NCBI GenBank assembly: GCA_035578175.1
Contig: JAQMRL010000003.1
Span: 87,336,469 to 87,400,468, forward strand
DNA: 64,000 bases
DNA from: Catonia carolina
Taxonomy: Eukaryota; Arthropoda; Insecta; Hemiptera; Achilidae
Direction of reading: 5' to 3'
Shown here one piece after another: positions 21,425 to 33,800 of this stretch. Each line of letters begins with the position of its first letter. The stretch's first letter is position 1. The notes under the pieces were generated by a model. That model searched no databases. It was not told the DNA's origin and saw nothing but the letters and a program-made list of their open reading frames with translations. The position numbers and the translations under genes were made by a program.

Positions 21425-22020
21425 TTTTTATCAAACATCCTATATAGGATTTTAAACAGCCGTATTATTTAAAATTTACATATATATTTCTAACCACCAG
21501 AATACGGTAACATAAATCACTTACCAATGTTTACAGCGCTTTCGTGTATCTTGTACACATCTGCAGTAAATTAAAAATCTTTTTACGTCAAAATTAAAAA
21601 TTTCCTACTCCTACCATGGTAGATAAGGAATAGTCGATTCTTATATAAAAATATAGAGTATAAAAAAGAATCTAAAAATATTAGAAATGAATAACAGACA
21701 AAATGAAATTGAACTTTTGGAAAAATATTATATTTATAATAATACAATAACAGGGGAAAATTAATGAACACACAGATTGAATATGACAATCAACTGATTA
21801 AGTTGGCAAGACTATTTTAAATATAAGAATCTCGACTATTCCTTATCTACCATGGTAGGAGTAGGAAGTTTTAAATTTTGACGTAAAAAGATTTTTAATT
21901 TACTGAAGATGTGGTGTACAAGATCCATGTACAACAGAAAAGAAATCGAAATCGCTATATACTGTGGTAAGTGTTTTATGTTATCGTATTCTGGTGGTTT
22001 GAAATACATATTTCAATATA
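21425..22020 (+). mobile_element. Penelope-like element remnant with inverted terminal repeats
   Basis: A terminal repeat of about 200 bp in minus orientation (about 21430-21640) is followed by a decayed GIY-YIG endonuclease tail (about 21655-21825), which contains NNRQNEIELLEKYY. The same terminal repeat then follows in plus orientation (about 21828-22020). A clearer endonuclease core (KIYIGKTTKYFKTR) is in the related copy at 49770-50060. Penelope-like elements are known for such terminal repeats in direct or inverted arrangement. Each repeat carries a hammerhead-like motif. Confidence 0.7.
21530..21570 (-). ncRNA. Hammerhead-like motif, decayed core
   Basis: On the minus strand TTTA and TAAA can pair as stem I around CTGCAGA, GTGTA/TACAC (stem II), GAA and palindromic AGCGCT (stem III). 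The core base A6 is C here, so cleavage would be impaired. Confidence 0.45.
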
Positions 22021-22036
22021 TATATAAATATATATA

Positions 22037-24520
22037 CAGGGTGGACCAGGAGGAAAAAAACATTTTAACAGGTGATTGTAGACCTAAAAACAAGACAAAA
22101 AATTCATATAAACATATGTCTGGAAATGCTTCGTTAGCGAGATAAGTCTAGCGAAAGATTTCGCCCAGATTTCCACTCCGAGGATTAAATGAAACCGGAT
22201 TGAACCAATTAGAACGGTAATTAAGACAAACATTTGATCGTTTCAAATGAATTTTGACTTGAAAAATTGATTAAACTAGGTCCCAGAACTGTAAGTCCCT
22301 TAGTTTGTAAAATAACTTGCTTAAAATACAATAATTTACTGTCAAAAACACGTTTTTTACGTTTGAGGCGCTATAATTCCATTAAATTGCTAACAAATGC
22401 ATAAAATCCATGAACAAGAATTGTAGAGAATTTAATTCTGAGAAAATTGATGTAAATAAAGTCAATAGCAAACAAATTCTAAATTAATCAATTCAAATTT
22501 AATGTAACTTGTATTATCCTCCAAAAAAGTAACAATACTGTATTATCATAATAAACGTTTTAAAAAAAAATTAAGCTGATACAAATTTAATTTACCATCA
22601 TAATACCGTTCTAAGTAACACAACTAATTTACTTACATTATAAATAAGGTTTGAAAATTCCACCATTACAGTCTATACACTTCTTAACACGCTTCCGAAT
22701 ATTTTGTGTCGCTGTTGCAAGAACATCTTTCTTTTCCTTTATGAGGGCAGCAGCATCAAAAATTCGAGTAATCAGTTCATCTCGTGTATTAACTTTCACT
22801 TTGTAAACTTCACTTTTCATCCAACCCCATATGCAATAGTCCAGTGGGGTAAGGTCTGGAGACCTTGGCGGCCAGTTAATAACTCCTCCAGCACCAATCA
22901 GTTTGCCTGCAAAGTGTTAATTTAAAAATTCTCTAACTCGATGAGCAGTATGCAGAGGAGCGCCGTCATGTTGAAAATACATATTCATTCATGTTAAAAG
23001 TGGTGTATTTTCCAGAGAAGTAAACAATTCATTACATAAAAATTCCATGTATGTTTCTGCTACAAGTCGGTTCTCTAAAATGAAAGGGCCAATTAATTCA
23101 TCATCTACAATACCACACCTCACATTGACTGAAAATCTGCGCTGAAACTTATTGTCCGTTGTAGCATGAGGATTCTCATGTGACCACTGATGGATTCCTA
23201 GTGTTGTTAACACCATCACGAGTAAATGTAGCTTCGTCGGTATAAGTATTCTTGAAACAATACAACGATGCATTTTAATCCATTCACAGAATTGCAGACG
23301 CGCAGCATTGTCTCCTGGCTGAAGATGTTGCACTTTTTGTATAAGAAATGGATACAATCCGTGTAAGTGTAAAGTTCGCAACACATGAGTTTTTGGGATA
23401 TTAAGTTACATAGATATTCACAGCGAACTTGTAGTGGGACTACATTCAACTGCTTGAAGAATTTTTTCAGCATCATCTTCATGTTGAAGCCCTTGGTCAG
23501 ATGAAATTCTTGCGCTAGGTAAACAACCAGTCTCATGAAGATTAATAAAAATCCTGCTAAATACCTTATGATTTGGTACTCTACGTTGAGGAAACCGACG
23601 TTGATATTCTGCAACTGAAGCTGTAGCATTGCCATTACAAAAGCCATACACATAAACCATATCTGCGTATTGGGCGTGAGAAAATACGTGAGGCATTATT
23701 AAAAGAAATGTGAAACAAAACCGACAAATTTTTAAATACAAATTGAATTTTAATTTAATTTAAATTATTGATAAACACAGTAAATGGTCAATGGAATTTG
23801 AAATCAATTTTTCTCTCAGATAAAAATGCAATAGGTAACACTTATCACAACTAAAGTAACCAAGCGCATGCGAATAAGTCATACTGTGTTTAAGCAGCCA
23901 CCAACAGTAACAATGATCAGTGCTACCAACTTAATAATAAAATAATAAATAATCAAATTTAATTGAAACTGATCAGCTGACACGGTACAGTAACAGCTGT
24001 TGTTATTGCATTCAGACTGAACAAAGTGTATTTGCCTCAGTGTTTGTTTTCTTATAATTAAATTTTGATTAATTTAGAATTTGTTTGCTATTGACTTTAT
24101 TTACACCAATTTTCTCAGAATTAAATTCTCTACAATTGTTGTTCATGGATTTTATGCATTTGTTAGCCATTTAATGGAATTATAGCGCCTCAAACGTAAA
24201 AAACGTGTTTTTTGCCTGTAAATGTTTGTGTTTTAAGCAAGTTATTTTACAAACTAAGGGACTTACAGTTCTGGGACCTAGTTTAATCAATTTTTCAAGT
24301 CAAAATTCATATGAAATGACAAATGTTTGTCTTAATTACCGTTCTAATTGGTTCAATCCGGTTTCATTTAATCCTCGGAGTGGAAATCTGGGCGAAATCT
24401 TTCGCTAGACTTATCTCGATAACGAAGGATTTCCAGACATATGTTTATATGAACTTTTTGTCTTGTTTTTAGGTCTACAATCACCTGTTAAAATGTTTTC
24501 TTTCCTCCCGGTCCACCCTG
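22037..24520 (-). mobile_element. DD41D Tc1/mariner-type transposon with ~460-bp inverted repeats
   Basis: The ends read CAGGGTGGACC and GGTCCACCCTG, with TA at 22035-22036 and 24521-24522. The inverted repeats extend about 460 bp inward. The minus strand encodes a transposase starting at 23696 (MPHVFSHAQYADMVYVYGFC, a DUF4817-type DNA-binding start). It runs through CGIVDDELIGPFIL and QHDGAPLH, then SPDLTPLD and KVNTRDELITRI, to a stop near 22638. The spacing between HDG and PLD is 41 residues. It has at least one in-frame stop after the second aspartate and frameshifts, so it is inactive. It is a different lineage from the 950-bp DD41D copies at 1060 and 55805. Confidence 0.88.
22638..23696 (-). 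pseudogene. Broken DD41D transposase gene
   Basis: Pieces in three reading frames: N-terminal DNA-binding part (about 23418-23696), middle part with the first aspartates (about 22920-23384), and C-terminal part (22638-22900). A TAA interrupts the segment after HTAHRVREFLN. Order and content match a single cut-and-paste transposase of about 350 residues. Confidence 0.8.
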
Positions 24521-24608
24521 TATATAGCCCAAATTTAGTATTGTTCACCAAACTATTGATATTATGGACTCTAGAATAGTTTTACAAAATATAAATGAGT
24601 ATACTTAC

Positions 24609-24808
24609 ATTTATATGTGTTATAAGAGCTGGTTTGTTTGATTTAACAACTTCTGGTAACTTACTGAATTCTCTGCTAATACTTAGTATGTCAATATCAG
24701 TTCTTCCAATGATTATTCTTACCATGGTGTCAACATCAGTCCAAGCTCCTTCCATAGCTTTGTATAATCTTTTAGCTAAATATTTATGAGGATTCATAGC
24801 AATCTCAA
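24609..24808 (-). CDS. Gene A exon 8: fourth annexin repeat
   Basis: 200 bp, acceptor TATATTGCAG, donor GTAAGT. It encodes the best-conserved repeat, with EIAMNPHKYLAKRLYKAM and TMVRIIIGRTDIDI. The usual (Y)G(K)SL continuation is replaced by KLPEVVKSNKPAL. Confidence 0.88.
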
Positions 24809-27800
24809 CTGCAATATAAATGTAAATTTTTGTAAACAAATGTATAAATTGTTTTTATTTTGTTTATTAATACTGTTCCAATTTATCGACAATTTTTCTG
24901 TCAATATCAATAAATGCTTAATTATAGTTACTCAAGTCACGAGTTTGACTATGATTTTAAAGAGCGGTAAGGGGGGAAGCATCAGTGTGCATGCGCGACT
25001 GCTTTGGTATCAGTTCACCACCACAACAACGTAAACTATAGTTTGAGAACACACAGTATGTACCTAAAACACATCTGTTTTAGGTATTGTGCAGTACATC
25101 GTGGAACATTTATCCTTAACCATTTAATCCTCTTCCCCATGGCCTCTCATCCACCTTGTGTATTAAGGACCTATGAAGTCTACCTCTCTTGCACCTTCCT
25201 ATTGTATTTCCAATCCATAACCTGTGCTGTGCGCTTTCCATCTACCTCCGTCCACAATTCTGACATGCCCAAACCATATCAGCCTCTATTCATGAAAGTA
25301 ACTCAAAACGTCATTTTTCACCCCATTCTCTTTCATACTTCTCCATTTTTTGACAGGTGGAGTGTTAAATTATTTACACTCAATCTGTTCATTGCAGGGC
25401 TAAAATAAATAGTTCTGTTTCTTATCACATGGTCAGCCAATTAAATGACTGAATCATTTAAGAACAGAAGAGGTAGAGGTGTAAAAGACACTGGTCAGAG
25501 TTTTCTCCTCTGAAAGTAATGAATTTCACTATACAGCTAGATCCTGTGGTGAATGAAGTGAAGGTGTCATTTGCAGGATGGAAAGTGGGTGCTTTACGAA
25601 GGGCCTGGCATGCTGATAAGCATACTCTTTCAACTCAGTGAGGAAGGCAATTGTAAACCACCTCACTCCTCGTTTTACTTAGTAAAACCTCTGCAGGTTC
25701 AAACCAGCCTTTTGGCTGATGACCTAAACAACAACACTTCTCTATTGGTAACTCAGTTTTTCTTTTCAACTCCCAGCTTCACCTTTAAAATTTCATCTTA
25801 GTCGCTTTAATTTTACCCCTAATTCTTTTATTCACAGTCCAGCTCTCAGCCTTTAAGTCATATAGCTGCATACTATTGTGTTAATATTCTTTTTTTGTGA
25901 TGTGAGTAAGCCATTGTTCTGAGTTAAGTTGCATTATTGATGTTGTGGCTTCTCTCGATTTGTTCTTTATTTCTTTCTCTTTGTTTCCATTATTTGAGAT
26001 TATAAATCCCAAGTATTTTTTAGTTCCTTTTATCTCTCCATTATCACCAAGTTCCTCTTCTTCTAGCTGTAAAATGTTACGTGCTTTCAAAATTTATTTT
26101 TAACCTTTACTTTGTGGATTCTTCCTCCTATTTCCACATGAATAAATTCAGATTTTCAACATCTTTAGCTATCACTATTTGGTCATCAGCAAATAGGAGT
26201 TTACACTAGTAATTGTCTCGTATTAGGATACCCATTCTCTTACATTTTCATTTTTGTAGTTTCAGTGCTTGCTCCAAAAAATTTTAACAGCGCTGGTGAT
26301 GCAGAGCAGAAGTAGTAGTGTAAAAAAGCTGCTTTTGTAGCAAGCTTTTTACTAAGGTTTTCCATACTCTGTGGCATCATCTTCCCTCCCACCAGACCTA
26401 CGACATCTTATTAGCCTATATATTTTTTTACTTTGCCATTATTTATTTAGCCTATTTTTCGTATAATTGAGGCACTCACTACTTCATGAGAGATAGTCAA
26501 TACTAAAAATGTGTTAGCCAAATACTAAGACTGATACAAAATTATAATTTTTATCATTTGTGTTTTCTACAATATAACATAGTAACCACTTACCTATGAT
26601 ATTATAAAAATCTGCCAAAGTTTTATCCTTCTCATCAGATTTACTCCATTTTTCTTTACAATCAGTCTCCATATTTTCAAAAAGATCTTTAATTTCTGTC
26701 ACTGAATATTGAGTGAGAGACTCAAAAAATAATTTTTTCACAACAGTAGTATCTGGATAAAAATAACATTGTCATAAAAATATTAAATCATACTTTTGAA
26801 TAAAAAAAAATGTGTGATTTTATAACATAGTCTACTATAGACTATTAAATAGTAATATTATTTTTGTCTATTATTGGGACATCAAGGTGTGGAAAAAAGA
26901 GCTAGAACAGATCAAACTAAACAACCAAGTCAGAATTGGTTTCAAAACGAAAACCTGGCAATCAACTGACTAGCATTTGCAGATGAACTGGTTCTGTTTT
27001 GAAAGACATCAGGAACATCACTGAAGAAATAAAATATCCTACTAGGAGTTGCAGAACAAACTGACTGAGATCTTATATGAAAAAAAAAATCATACCCAAC
27101 ATCAAGGATGCACCAAAAATCATCACGATAACAATCTCAAATTGGTGATTCTTTCTAACTGGATAGATGAAGACACGGTGAATAGTAATTTCTGATTACC
27201 TCTGTATAAAAAATGTCTAGCTTAGTACAAAAGTACAAATAATTGAAAGTTAGGTTGTTCTAATTTTTAGCTGCTCAAAATGAACTAGGAACGTTTCTAT
27301 TATTTTTTAACGCTCATTGAAGTGAATTATCCGGAGTCTTCTAGGTAGCCACTGAAAAATATACCAGAAATGCTGTTTAAGAAATTTATAATTTGAATTT
27401 GCCGCTTCCTGCAACCTGCTTTCAACCGGCCAATGGAAAACACTGTTTCTCACGTGCTATTTGTTTACGTTCTTACGGTGTGTTTTTGAAAGGTTATGGC
27501 GAAATGAATAAAAATATAGGAGCAATACATCGTTTCGCATTAGAGAGTTGTTTATCAAGAATGGTCTGTATGATTTCCTGTGTTAATTTTGTAGATATAG
27601 TTAGTGTTTTCGTGCATAATGTCAAATTTTTCTTGGAAGTGGAAAAAGCGTTGTAAATCAGTAATTTGTTGTTTAATATATAAAATTATATTTATTGATC
27701 TTTTCCGCACCTTCAAATAAGGTACCTACAGTTTATATTATGTTCAAAAAAATATAAACATAAATGGTTTAAAATTTCAATAAAAAAATCACATAATTAC

Positions 27801-30800
27801 AGATGCCAAAATATTTTTTGAGAAGGATAAATGTTTTGTTGTATAATTTTGTGAGTATCGTATTTTACTCTCCTAAAGGATTTTACTCTCCTAAAGGAAT
27901 ACATATTCCGAGAGGCAGCGCAGGGCATTGAAGAGGGAATTACGCTAAACGGGGAGATCAATAATATTCGATACGCCGATGACACTGCTATTTTCTCGGA
28001 TAGTATAACCAGTTTGCAAAGGTTAATGAATAGGGTAACAGAACATAGCAGAAAGTATGGTTTAGACATTAACATAAGCAAAACGAAATTTATGATTATT
28101 AGCAAGCATACAAATATAAGAGGGAATATTAAAATAGACGGTGTACCCCTGGAAAGAGTTAAGCAGTATACTTACCTAGGCAGCAATGTAAACGAGGATT
28201 GGGATCACTCGCAAGAAATTAAGATACGCATAGAAAAAGCCAAAGTGGCCTTTAACAATATGCGAAAAATTTTCAAAACTCACGACCTTACACTTGCTAT
28301 CAAAATGCATCTCCTTCGATGTTATGTGTTTTCTGTACTGTTCTACGGCATGGAAGCTTGGACGCTCACTAAGGCCTCAGCCAGGAGGCTTGAAGCCTTT
28401 GAAATGTGGCTTTATCGAAGAATGTTGCGCGCATCATGGAGGGACAAAGGCACCAATGTAGAAATTCTTCGAAGGATGAATAAAGATAAAGAGGTTCTTG
28501 ACATCGTGAAAGTGCGAAAGCTCCAATACCTGGGACACATTATGCGCAATGAGAACCGTTACGTGTTGCTCCAAAAGATTCTGCAAGGAAAGGTGTATGG
28601 TGCGAGAGGTCCCGGTAGAAGAAGGATTTCATGGTTGAAAAATCTAAGAACGTGGTTCAACCAGTCGACGACCCAACTTTTCAGAGCAGCTGTTTCCAAA
28701 GTCAAGATAGCCATCATGATAGCCAACATCTGAACCGGATAGGCACCATAAGAAGAAGAAGAAGAAAGGATTTTCAATTTTGTCTGCTGACATATTTTAA
28801 TTTCATGATTTGTTTTCAAACCTGATCTTTTCAGTTATTTTCTCCTTAAATGTTTAGATATGCTTCTCAGAAATAATAGATTAAATGTTTTTAAGTTTAT
28901 ATTAGTTTGCATCAACATTTTGGTTATTAGCAACTACGTTGGAGTGAGGAACGCTGGGTTTGAACTTTTAGTAATTTCCAGACCCTGGCCGGGAATCGAA
29001 CCGAGGCCCTCCACTTTGGAGCTTAGTACACTAACCACTGGCCCACAGAGGCAGCCAGGTTAAAGTTTATTTGACCTGTTATTTTTAAGATAAACACTAC
29101 GCTACAAAAATTCTGAGAATTACCTTAAACTTTTAATTTTGCAACCAGCAACTACATTCTTTCAGGATTCCTGTTTGAGTTTTAAAGTAGGCCTACTCTA
29201 AAGTGTAATTGGTACAGTACAGTACCTACTATGTAATAATTTGGCATTATTGTATGGTACTTGTTTAAGTGCAGTTAAATAAACCAGGAAGATAATAGTG
29301 TGATTCATACTTTTTCTGTAATATTTTTTGTTTGAAAGTTTGTATTAATTCAAATAGTAAGCTAATTTTTATCTTCTGTTAATGGTTTCAATGTATAGAA
29401 AATATTCTGTCAATTTTATATTAGTTTATAGTATAGTAAACAAAGTTCATGTTGCTACTGTACCTTGTTCGGAACACATCTTTAGTGCTCGATCAGCAGG
29501 TCTAATGGCTGATGGTCCATCTTTTATCTAAAAAGAAACAGATCAGGGTATTATTGTAAAGAGTACAAGGGTGGTCCCAAAAGTACCCTTCCCAACAAAG
29601 AAAACACAAAAATTTTGGAAAAGAATATTTATTTTTCAACATAATCTCCTTTCAGCTCTATACACTTTTCCCAGCAATGTTCAATAAGTTCAATACCCTT
29701 TTTATTATAAGAATTATAATAAAAACTGTCTTGCTCCTCAAAATAGCCATTAACTGCTGACATTACTTCTTCATCGTAGGAAAATGTTTGACCACTGAGC
29801 CATTTTTTCAAGTTTGGGAACAGAAAATAATCCGAGGGAGCTAAATCTGGCGAATAGGGTGCATGAGGTAGCAATTTAAACTTTAATTCATTAATTTTGG
29901 TCATTGCAATAACAGATTTGTGAGCTGGTGCATTGTCTTGATGAATCAACACTTTCTTCTTAGCCAAATGCGGCCGTTTTTGCTTGATTTCTTTGCTCAA
30001 ATGTTGCAATAAGTTTGCATAATACTCGCTGTTGATAGTTTTTCTTTTTCAAGATAGTCAATGAAAATTATCCCACGCGCATTCCAAAAAACCGACGCCT
30101 ACTGATTGCCTGCAGATGGAACAGTATTCGTCTTCTTTGGAACTATTTCTCCCTTTACAGTCCATTGTTTTAATTGTTATTTTGTCTCTGGTATGAAGTG
30201 ATGGACCCATGTTTCATCCATGGTTATGAAACTGTTCCAAAATTCTGCTTTGATGCTGTAAAACTTCACTAAACACTCAATTGAAACATCTTTACGACAC
30301 TGTTTTGCTTGAGCGTGAGCAAATGCGGCACCCATCTTGCACATAGCTTTCTCATGTCCAAATTTTCAGATAATATGCGATGTACCGCACTTTTTGAAGT
30401 GCCTCCTATGTCTGCTTTGTGGATTTTCTTCAACATTTCTGGAGTCGTCATCTCATTTGGTCGACCACTGTGATGCTCATCTTAGCAGCTCATACAGCCT
30501 CGTTTAAACTCTGCTATAATGAACAATAATGTCCAGATACCTGGACAGGTAGAAGGAAGGCAGAGAGTAGAGTACAAGCAGCAGAACTGCAGTTCAAGAG
30601 GGAGTATGAATTAGGTAAGATAAGAAGACATAGAGATATCATTTGAAATTGTCAGTAGGAGGGTAAACTGCCTGAAAGGATGTTTTACATTGAGGTGGAA
30701 GGAAAAAGATCAAGAGTGAAATGGATAGGTTCAATATTGGATGATTTGACAAAAAGAACATGACGCCACTGAGCAATGGAAGACAGATGGAGAAAGGTGG

Positions 30801-33800
30801 AGAGGAGGTTTATTGGGCTTAACCTGAGAAAACTTGGAAGAAGGATAAAAATCATTATAATGATGTTATTTATTTTTAATTTACTTTACCTTTGCTCGTT
30901 CTGCAATTATAGCTTTAATTGACTCTGGTAATTGATCCAATAAGGATTGCAAAGGCTTGTTGTTAACTCTTTCATAGCCTGTGAAACATCAGGAAGTATA
31001 ATTTGGTTTTAATATGTATTTGCATAAGTACATGGAATTTCTATACTATAATGCTTTTTACCGTTGATAAGCTCTGCTGTTCCATGTGTTTAGACCAATT
31101 AGAACGTTTGCCCGCCTAGTCAGATTGTACGAATGTATCAGCTTGAGAAACGTTACATGCACATGCTTATAAGATCGAAAGTAGTTCAATCATGTCTTGC
31201 ATCTTATACTGAACACGTCGATTATAGAGCACGTTAACATGGAATACTTTGTAATATAATCAGCTGGTTCTATGTTCATAAGTTATAATATTGTCATTGA
31301 AAGACCAAAAAAAAAATGGCTGACAAAATATACAGTATATATTTATAACAGAGCTACGAGAGCAAATATTGGCAATGTTGCTGGCAAGTCACTGGCCAGC
31401 TATGAAGTGGTTAGGGGACAATGCGTACATTCAGAGCTCATCAACTTTGAACAATAGCACAGATAAATGTTACTATTGAAACAATATTGTCATGATTAGA
31501 ACCTAAAATTATTTACATCTAAAATACTTTAATTTTTTTTTTATCCCTAATATGTGTACATTACAATGTGTTCAATTTAAGAACAATAAGCAACCCCATG
31601 ACCCAATGAGATGATGATATGCATGATGTGTAAATGAAGTGTAGTCTTGTACAGACTCAGGCCGACCATTCCTGAGAAAGTATGGGTAATTGAACCCTAA
31701 CCATCAAAGTACACCAGTAACCATTGTCTAGTATTCAAATCCATATAAAAATAACTACCTTTACTAGGGTTTGAACCAGGAACCTTCGTCTCTGAAAATC
31801 AGATGTTAAACAGCTGACTCATGGTGACGACTTTACCTCTAGACCAACCCGGTGAGTTACCTTTAATATTGAAATGAAATGTTTTTTCTGAACTAAAATC
31901 ATATTCATCAAAACCTGGCACGACTTTTTGACAGAAGAATCTTTTATTATTACATCGGCTATTCTACAGCACTAGACCATTTACTGTAACCCAAAATGCC
32001 ATTCAATTCTATTGAGTATGTCTTCATCGCCTTAAACCCCTCCTCTACATAGCTCTCATCCACTCCTTTCTGGGCCGTCATCACTTCCACCATCTAGTTG
32101 GAACCCATAGCCAAATCTTCTGTGGCAACCTGTCCTCCTCCAACCTTTCCAGATGAATATACCAGATAAGTTATCTTTCTTCAGTTTTTTACTTTTTTTA
32201 CCCTGTACGAATATATAGGAAAAGAAAAGTATTGCTTTCATGTCAATTTTTTTAAATCGAGTTTTCACTACGTACACACGTTTTCAGACCCCTGAACCCA
32301 AAAAAACATGTTATTACCAATTTATCTGTATGTGTGAACAAAGTGTCTCATGAACTGAACATAGTACAAAGTTTTACCATGTAACTTATCACTAATTAAA
32401 TTATAATTTAATAAAATATGTTTAATATAATTATAATAAATTGTAGTCGCACTTTTACAAATAATTCCATTAGTTAGTATATAATAATTATGTACAGTAA
32501 TTATTAGTTTTTATCAAACATCCTATGCAGGATTATCAACAGCCATATTATTTTAAATTGAAATATATATTTCTAAACCATCAGAATACAGTAACAGTAA
32601 ACACTTATTAATGTTTAGTGTTTACTGTTACCATACTCTGGTGGTTTAAAAATATATATTTAAATATACAGTAATATAGATTACATTTTTATGAGGTTTA
32701 TTGAAGTAGGCTACATATTGCTTGGTATCATATTTCTTGTAATTACGCGTGAATGTATATTTATTATTCATTTCTAGATAAAATGGCAAATAAAAAAATG
32801 TAATATTTGATTGAGAAATTCCAATAGGTAATTAATGGAGCGAAATTAAAAGTCGGTCCTAATCCCTGACATTTGTGTATGAAAGTGAACCTACCTGGAC
32901 ACTGGCGCATTCCTTGTGTGTCGGTATTATAGTAATTAACTTCATGTACAGCTGTGTGTTGTATTCTTATATAATTATACACAGTTGGCTGACACTATTC
33001 CAATAATGCATGTGTACTATCAAATTTAGCTATTGGCCATCTCTGCAGCCTAGTGGTAGCGTACTAGACTACAATACGGAGGTCCCAGGTTCAATTCCCG
33101 TCAAAATTCACCATTAAAGTTAGATAGCCCACTATAGTTGCTAATAACCAAGCTGTTGATGTAACTTTATATAAACTAAAAAAATTAGCTATTTTTAGAT
33201 TAATTATTGTTGTTATTCAAATTTTTTCGGATTATCCGAACAGGCCCTATTAGTTCAGATAAGCGGGGCTGTTAGTATGAGGTGCGGCTATTAAATAACA
33301 AGACTGACATTGTAAAAAATTTAATGTTAATTTTATACATAATCACTTTGTTACATTGTCACCTTCAATGTACACTTCTTCTCTATCTCTACAACGCTCC
33401 ATGCGAATTTTCCATTGTTGGAAACAGTGCTGGAAGTCATCTTCTGTCAGCTCCTTCAGGACACGTGCCACTTTCTCTTTTACAGCTTCCACAACTCAAA
33501 TCTTGTCCCTTTAATGCAGATTTCACCTTAGGGATCAGGTAGAAGATAATACCATGTGATAAAACGTGGTTTTTTACTTATGATCCAGAAACGAAGCGCC
33601 AATCCATGCACTGGAAGATCCGAACTTCACCGAGAGCCAAAAAAGCTTGGATGAGCAAGTCAAAATTTAAAGCAATGATTGTTTTTTTTTTTATATCCAT
33701 GGGATTGTGTACCTTCACTGGGTTCCTGATGGTCAAACAATTAATCAATATTACTACCTTGAGATACTTTCTAAACTGCGTCAAAGAGTAAGGAAAAAAC

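Noticed and set aside
24525..24600. Possible last exon of gene A after TATTCTAG
   Set aside because: In the required phase 0 it hits a stop after two codons (AGT CCA TAA).
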